Assembly: GCA_030638785.1 (NCBI GenBank)
Contig: DAOWDY010000253.1
Span: 1-8,931, forward strand
Direction: 5' to 3'
DNA from: Candidatus Thorarchaeota archaeon
Lineage (GTDB): Archaea; Asgardarchaeota; Thorarchaeia; Thorarchaeales; Thorarchaeaceae
Length of the DNA stretch: 8,931 nt
This document shows positions 4,928 through 8,931 of this stretch, piece after piece. Made by a program: the position numbers and the translations under genes. Under the pieces are notes generated by a model that saw only the letters and a list, made by a program, of their open reading frames with translations, made no database searches and was not told the DNA's origin. The first letter of the stretch is position 1; each line of letters starts with the position of its first letter.

Positions 4928-7387
4928 TTGTCAAGTTCATGGCTACTAAAGACCCGTCAAATGAGCGAGGCTGGGAAGGAAATCATTCTTACTGAGGCTC
5001 TTGCAACTCATATGCGAAGCCCTCGAGATCGACAATTGGTTATGGGAACTTTCACAGAAAAGCACCCTCTCGAAGATTTGTTGTCCTTCTTCGGAGCGTT
5101 TTATCTGTATCACTATCAAGGAGTTAAGTTATTGCAGATAGATCCCTCACAAGAGCTTTCTATTGAAGAAGTAGCAGCATCAGAAAAGAAGGAGAGAGAA
5201 TTACTTGAAATTGAAGTCAGAATGCTTCTTGGTGAGAAACAGCGAGAAGAAATTGATACTGCAAAGATTGCATCTGAATTCATGGTTGAAACCTGTAATG
5301 TACTAGATGGTAAGGTTCGAAGTGATGACGAGTCTGTACAAGCGATTATAGACCTCCTGAAAAAGCATGTCCAGATGATTCCATTGGACTATTCTCACAA
5401 TAATGAGATCGATTTTCTCAATGAAATAACGGGCAATGGAAAGAAATGGCGAAATGAATTTTATTCCAAGGCTTCAGGTTTAAAGGAATCATCATTGTCA
5501 CTTCGAGAAGAGCTTCTCAAGGTTCATGCAGAAGAAATAATCGAGATGAGCGTTCTTAAGAAAGGAATTGAAGAAACTATAGGAAATATCCAGCTTTTGG
5601 ACAAACGTGTTCTAACTGAGGAATTCCCTGCGGACAGCTGGAAACGCATCGCTACTTCAGTGATGGATAGAATTCTTGACTCTGAATCAAATCTATCTGC
5701 AATTAGAATTGCATATGAAATACGAATGGCAACACTTGATGTTCTGGAACAAGAAATCGAAACACTAACAACACTTGAGGAATATGAAGCGACTTTTGGT
5801 CAGGTTATTGTGGAAGAGATAAGCAGGCTAACAGAGAATAATCCTAGTGTCATCTTTGAAGTTCTTGGGTATTTATCGGGAATCCCAGTTGCTGACGTAA
5901 CTTCTACCTTCCGATTAAGCAGAATAAGTGATCCTGCGGATATTGTGTCTGGGTTAAAGGTTAGCTTGGCAGCAGAATCTCAATCAGAAGAAGGGGTGAC
6001 TGAAGGACCTTCCTACTCTAAAGAAGAGCTCGAAGAAATGACAAGATCTCTCAAGTTTCTAGAAAAGATAGAATATACACTTGAGAAGCCGGTTAAGGGG
6101 ATGCTCAAATCGAAAGGATTTGGAGGTATGGACTTAGAAAAAATCTCGATAGATTTCCTACTCAAAGACCGTTCAAAATTGCTTGCTATTGAGGAAACGG
6201 TGTTAGGTGAATTAAAAGAGAAGAAACTCCGAATTCCTAACCCTGCAGAGATGGAGCGTCTTCTGAAACTAAGAGAGGAGTTCAAGAGTGGGGCTCTTAC
6301 TGGTTCAGAAGTTACTACCTCAGCAGAGATACGAGGTCAATTGGAACATGGGAAATCCATGGAATCATTGAGATTAGACCTTGTATGGTACTTCACCATT
6401 GGAGTATTGAAGAATCTGGCAAGAGTCGTCGAAACTTACATCCGTTCCAAGAAGGATATTCAGAGGGCGAAAACTCTGTTAAAAAGTATCTATGAAGATT
6501 CTGAAGCACAACTTCAATTTCTAAGAGAAGAAATCCTAATTGATTTATTCTCTATGAGACTCTATGAAATGAAGGTGATCCATCCTGAATTAGATGCAAC
6601 ATCAGTATGCTCATGGTTTCATGCACGTCTAACCAACAATGACTTGGATACAGCAAAATCAGCTTTAAAGAATTCTGCCTCTCCCGTCTTCGAGGGAATA
6701 AAAGAAGAATCGCTGAATCTTAGTGCCATAACATTTGATAACTATGCAATAGCGTTTGATCTCATGCAGAGATTCCTTATGAAGCAGAGAGGTGAAAGGG
6801 ATATCCGTATCGAAGTAGCTGCTGAATCAAAGAAAGTAAAACAAACGATGAAAGATAAGAAACTTGCTAGCCTTGACGTTCTGAATTTCGCATATACAAA
6901 GGCCCATACAGTCTTCAGAGCAATAGGGCGTGTAGGTGCTCGAGGTCTTGAGTGGTCTGCAAATGATGACTCCAAATGTGCTAATCTATTGGCTTTCTTC
7001 ATTCAACAAAATCGTGGAAAACTGATTTGTGCTGTATGTGGTGATCATGCTCCTGAGAAGAAATGTAAGAAACATGGTAAAGGTCATGTCAATGAAGCTA
7101 ATGATATTGATAGTCTAGCATGGTTTGTAATGCGTTCTTTCAGTGATATCAAAGAAGGTCTTTTAGGTGCGAAAGCTGAACCCATGAAATGGGATGAGGC
7201 TAGATCCATTGTACAGAGAGAGATAAGTCACCTAAAACGCAGAGGAAAAATCACTAGTAAGACAAATCTCAAGGCTATGTTACCTGGTGAAATAAATTAC
7301 ATTGTAGGACCTGTTATTGCCTCTGCGATTGGAAAGTACTTCAACGAGTCCCTTGAGTATGCAGCTCGTCGTGCGGGGATTGCATAA
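4928..7387 (+). CDS. Large unrecognised helical protein B with Cys/His zinc-site candidate near C-terminus (819 aa)
   Basis: I do not recognise this protein. It starts with TTG, preceded by AGGAGG. The product has no signal peptide, membrane segment, P-loop or nuclease signature. Residues 10-340 are mostly helical and acidic, with coiled-coil-like stretches (80-110, 185-220, 265-300). An acidic Ser/Glu/Gly linker at 348-372 separates this from a second helical block (373-560). Residues 640-819 look like the best-folded part: helix-rich, with C701-x2-C704-x8-C713-x2-H716 and a further H707 and H720 in 'CAVCGDHAPEKKCKKHGKGH', a plausible structural zinc site. The C-terminus 'GPVIASAIGKYFNESLEYAA' is a small-residue-rich helix. 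The gene is co-transcribed with the 867-residue gene just upstream and ends 14 bp before the stop of cutA on the other strand, with a hairpin between. No paralogy to its partner is evident by eye. The zinc claim rests on residue spacing only. Confidence 0.9.
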   Translation: MSSSWLLKTRQMSEAGKEIILTEALATHMRSPRDRQLVMGTFTEKHPLEDLLSFFGAFYLYHYQGVKLLQIDPSQELSIEEVAASEKKERELLEIEVRMLLGEKQREEIDTAKIASEFMVETCNVLDGKVRSDDESVQAIIDLLKKHVQMIPLDYSHNNEIDFLNEITGNGKKWRNEFYSKASGLKESSLSLREELLKVHAEEIIEMSVLKKGIEETIGNIQLLDKRVLTEEFPADSWKRIATSVMDRILDSESNLSAIRIAYEIRMATLDVLEQEIETLTTLEEYEATFGQVIVEEISRLTENNPSVIFEVLGYLSGIPVADVTSTFRLSRISDPADIVSGLKVSLAAESQSEEGVTEGPSYSKEELEEMTRSLKFLEKIEYTLEKPVKGMLKSKGFGGMDLEKISIDFLLKDRSKLLAIEETVLGELKEKKLRIPNPAEMERLLKLREEFKSGALTGSEVTTSAEIRGQLEHGKSMESLRLDLVWYFTIGVLKNLARVVETYIRSKKDIQRAKTLLKSIYEDSEAQLQFLREEILIDLFSMRLYEMKVIHPELDATSVCSWFHARLTNNDLDTAKSALKNSASPVFEGIKEESLNLSAITFDNYAIAFDLMQRFLMKQRGERDIRIEVAAESKKVKQTMKDKKLASLDVLNFAYTKAHTVFRAIGRVGARGLEWSANDDSKCANLLAFFIQQNRGKLICAVCGDHAPEKKCKKHGKGHVNEANDIDSLAWFVMRSFSDIKEGLLGAKAEPMKWDEARSIVQREISHLKRRGKITSKTNLKAMLPGEINYIVGPVIASAIGKYFNESLEYAARRAGIA
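7028..7087 (+). other. Candidate zinc-binding segment in protein B (residues 701-720)
   Basis: Cysteines at residues 701, 704 and 713 with histidines at 707, 716 and 720 fall within 20 residues of an otherwise cysteine-poor protein. The C-x2-C ... C-x2-H pairing resembles a small zinc knuckle or treble-clef element. It could place protein B on nucleic acid or on another protein, or simply stabilise the C-terminal domain. Confidence 0.5.
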
Positions 7388-7397
7388 TGTGGCATCG

Positions 7398-7419
7398 GAG
7401 TCTACATACGTGTAGACTC
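7398..7419. terminator. Perfect 9-bp hairpin at the convergent 3' ends of gene B and cutA
   Basis: GAGTCTACA (7398-7406) and TGTAGACTC (7411-7419) form a perfect inverted repeat around a TACG loop. It begins 11 bases after the stop of gene B and covers the last codons and stop of cutA on the other strand, so it would appear in both transcripts. There is no T-tract on either side, so an intrinsic terminator in the bacterial sense is not shown. RNA 3'-end protection, or a termination aid, is the likely role. Confidence 0.5.
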
Positions 7420-7719
7420 TCCAATCCACTTCAGGTAATCACTTGACCCAGATTCGATTGGAAGTACGATGAACTCAGGTACATCATACGAGTGGTGTTT
7501 CTTCAGCTCAGATAGTAAATCAGATTCAAGATTTTTCTTGGTCTTCATCAATAAGATGCTCTCCCTTTCTTCCTCAATCTTCCCCTTCCAATGGTAGATA
7601 CTGAATACATTACGGATGAGATTGACACAAGCGCAGTGTTTAGACTCGACTAATTTCATTGCTAAATCATCTGCTTCTTTCTCAGGACATGTGGTGATAG
7701 CCAGAATATATTCACTCAT
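7402..7719 (-). CDS. cutA: CutA1 family divalent-cation tolerance protein
   Basis: The 105-residue protein has the usual CutA1 length and all family blocks: 'ACVNLI' (30-35), 'IYHWKGKIEEERE' (41-53), 'YDVPEFIVLPI' (78-88) and 'YLKWI' (95-99). CutA1 forms very stable ferredoxin-like-fold trimers in the cytoplasm. It is linked to copper/divalent metal tolerance in bacteria, and its exact task in archaea is not settled. The ATG at 7719 has GGAG (7729-7732) nine bases ahead. The gene is convergent with the large pair and divergent from the aldolase gene. Its last codons and stop form one arm of the hairpin at 7398-7419, which may explain the non-family terminal residues 'ESTRM'. Confidence 0.95.
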   Translation of the reverse strand: MSEYILAITTCPEKEADDLAMKLVESKHCACVNLIRNVFSIYHWKGKIEEERESILLMKTKKNLESDLLSELKKHHSYDVPEFIVLPIESGSSDYLKWIGESTRM

Positions 7720-7761
7720 TTGATAGATCTCCGAACATTGCTTTTTCTATTCGTAGAGATG

Positions 7762-7774
7762 AGTGAACTTCACT
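7762..7774. promoter_or_regulatory. Operator-like near-palindrome AGTGAA-C-TTCACT beside the cutA TATA-like box
   Basis: Two 6-bp arms flank a single central base. On the minus strand this element directly follows the TATA-like CATATA and would sit between it and the predicted transcription start of cutA, a typical repressor position. It lies about 32 bp upstream of the aldolase TATA-like box, so a bound protein could also affect that gene. A single copy is seen, so the assignment is tentative. Confidence 0.35.
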
Positions 7775-7779
7775 ATATG
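7774..7779 (-). promoter_or_regulatory. TATA-like box for cutA
   Basis: The minus strand reads CCATATAG here, 55 bp upstream of the cutA ATG. A start about 25 bases downstream (near 7750) would leave a leader of roughly 30 bases that contains the GGAG ribosome binding site. No clear BRE is seen. Confidence 0.35.
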
Positions 7780-7805
7780 GTTGTCGACGAATGGCTTTCA
7801 TAGCC

Positions 7806-7811
7806 TTTATA
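7806..7811 (+). promoter_or_regulatory. TATA box for the aldolase gene
   Basis: TTTATA lies 38 bp before the ATG at 7850. A start about 25 bases downstream (near 7833) gives a short leader that holds the GGTGGA ribosome binding site (7839-7844). The spacing fits archaeal promoters well. Confidence 0.5.
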
Positions 7812-7849
7812 CGGATGTGTTTTGTGGAAGCTCTTGCTGGTGGATTCTC

Positions 7850-8931
7850 ATGACAAAACGATTTGTTCCCAGAGGAGTAATGCCTGCTTTGGTAACTCCT
7901 TTCACTAAAGACGGTGATCTGATCGAAGATAGCCTGAAAACTATAATCGACTACACGATTGAGAGAGGTGCAACCGGGCTTGTTCCTGCAGGGACCACAG
8001 GTGAATTTGTCTATATGCGAACAGAAGAGCGAAAAAAGCTCCTTCGACTTGCTGTGGAGTTTGCAGATGGACGTGTTCCTATCGTTGCCGGAACTGGACA
8101 AAACAGTACACGTGCCACTGTTGAGCTCACTAAATATGCTGCAGGCATCGGTTGTGATGCTGCATTAGTCATATCCCCTTTCTATCTGCGGCCTAGCGAT
8201 AAGGGGTATTATGAACACTATGAAACTGTTGCACGGCACGGGAATCTACCTATTATCCTGTACAACATACCTCAGTGCACCTTGGGGGTTTTGCAATCCT
8301 CATTGGTAGAGGATCTTGCTGAGATAGACAACATCGTAGGAATAAAGGATAGCAGTGGGAATATTGGACACACCGTCGAATTGATTCAAAAACTGAAAGG
8401 GAAAATGCCCGTTATTATTGGACATGATGAATGTTTTCTTTCTGCAATAGCAGCAGGTGCAGAAGCTGCAATCCTCGCATCTGGAAATATCATGCCGCAT
8501 ATCTGGTTAGATATTATGGCCAAGGTGAAGGAAGGCAATATCGAAGGTGCAGCGAAACTACAACTGCAAGCCCAGACTCTGTCACGGATTGTGACTCGAA
8601 ATGGAGGAGCCCCTCCAGTCAAAGCAGCATTGAAGATGATGGGGATGAAAGCAGGTAAATCAAGAATGCCCCTTGATTCAGGCGGTACTCTAACTGTAGA
8701 ATTGAAGGATGAGATCCGGTTGGAGTTGGAGCAACTTGGGCTAATCGAATCAAATGACCAACCGTCAATTGAGAGTGAGATTGACATTAGCGGTGTGTTA
8801 TCCGACCAAGGGTATACAATCGGGTCAGATATGAAGACTGCCTCATTCTCTAACGAATTAGTTTCTGTAGGAATCGCTGTTGGTTCAAAGGGAAGTTTGT
8901 TAGGCAAAGCCTTTGTTGGTCTATTGACAAC
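7850..8931 (+). CDS. DapA/KDG-aldolase superfamily protein with C-terminal extra domain (3' end outside window)
   Basis: The frame is open for 360 codons to the window edge. Residues 1-298 form a class I aldolase TIM barrel of the DapA superfamily: 'GVMPALVTPF' (9-18), 'AGTTGEF' (47-53), the Tyr of 'LYNIP' (Y138) and Schiff-base Lys in 'GIKDSSGN' (K166). These enzymes join or split pyruvate-type C3 units. The Arg that true dihydrodipicolinate synthases carry after YNVPS ('SRTG') is absent: here the sequence is 'YNIPQCTLG'. A 2-keto-3-deoxy-sugar or related aldolase activity is therefore more likely than the lysine pathway step. Family members usually end near residue 295; this one continues through a polar linker (299-312) into a second domain whose visible start ('ELVSVGIAVGSKGSLLGKAF', 336-355) resembles formaldehyde-activating enzyme. 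The ATG has GGTGGA five bases upstream and a TATA box. It is divergent from cutA. Confidence 0.9.
   Translation, partial: MTKRFVPRGVMPALVTPFTKDGDLIEDSLKTIIDYTIERGATGLVPAGTTGEFVYMRTEERKKLLRLAVEFADGRVPIVAGTGQNSTRATVELTKYAAGIGCDAALVISPFYLRPSDKGYYEHYETVARHGNLPIILYNIPQCTLGVLQSSLVEDLAEIDNIVGIKDSSGNIGHTVELIQKLKGKMPVIIGHDECFLSAIAAGAEAAILASGNIMPHIWLDIMAKVKEGNIEGAAKLQLQAQTLSRIVTRNGGAPPVKAALKMMGMKAGKSRMPLDSGGTLTVELKDEIRLELEQLGLIESNDQPSIESEIDISGVLSDQGYTIGSDMKTASFSNELVSVGIAVGSKGSLLGKAFVGLLT

Noticed and set aside
2322..7387. Large pair as a defence system with ATPase or nuclease, or as paralogues of each other
   Set aside because: No Walker A/B, HNH, PD-(D/E)XK or protease motif is visible in either protein, and side-by-side reading shows no shared blocks.
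7712..8101. 129-residue open frame on the minus strand
   Set aside because: It overlaps the cutA start, the divergent promoter region and the aldolase N-terminus; the product resembles no family and has no ribosome binding site of note.
8386..8907. 173-residue open frame on the minus strand
   Set aside because: It lies fully antisense to the aldolase, whose plus-strand frame carries conserved motifs; the minus product is Ser/Pro/Ile-rich with no family features.
1..8931. CRISPR arrays, tRNA/rRNA genes, insertion sequences
   Set aside because: No regularly spaced repeats, no tRNA-like clover sequence, no transposase and no terminal inverted repeats were seen on reading through both strands.

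Overview
The window looks archaeal, and an Asgard (Thorarchaeia-like) lineage is my best guess. The basis is gene content: a tungsten-type aldehyde ferredoxin oxidoreductase, a stand-alone DUF123/Uri-type nuclease-like protein, an archaeal-style LACTB2-like MBL protein, CutA and a DapA-superfamily aldolase. TATA-like boxes occur upstream of genes, strong AGGAGG ribosome binding sites are in use, and one large gene starts with TTG. No rRNA, tRNA, CRISPR array or transposase is visible, so the lineage is an inference.

Layout, left to right. (1) 1-429 (+) is the C-terminal 142 residues of an AOR-family oxidoreductase with its last cluster-ligand motif. (2) 444-653 (-) is a small 69-residue protein convergent with AOR. 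It has no certain family, but its second half resembles the Sm1/Sm2 pattern of Hfq/LSm proteins. (3) 710-1177 (-) is a DUF123/GIY-YIG-like protein, immediately upstream of the small gene on the same strand. (4) 1257-2204 (+) is an MBL-fold hydrolase with a C-terminal winged-helix-like tail, divergent from (3) across a 79-bp promoter region. (5) 2322-4925 and 4928-7387 (+) are two very large genes separated by 2 bp (867 and 819 residues). I recognise neither. Both look soluble and mostly helical; the first has a coiled coil followed by a proline-rich hinge, and the second has a Cys/His zinc-site candidate near its C-terminus. They fill 57% of the window and are the best candidate for an undescribed system. 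(6) 7402-7719 (-) is cutA, convergent with the second large gene; a perfect 9-bp hairpin lies at the shared 3' end. (7) 7850-8931 (+) is a DapA/KDG-aldolase superfamily protein, divergent from cutA, running off the right edge. After its TIM barrel it continues into a second domain that resembles the N-terminus of formaldehyde-activating enzyme (Fae).

How the genes may work together: the two large genes almost certainly form one translationally coupled unit and probably give a stoichiometric pair. The 710-1177/444-653 pair is likely co-transcribed leftwards. cutA and the aldolase share a 130-bp divergent promoter region containing a near-palindrome next to the cutA TATA-like box. Otherwise the flanking genes are ordinary metabolic or housekeeping genes that do not reveal what the large pair does.
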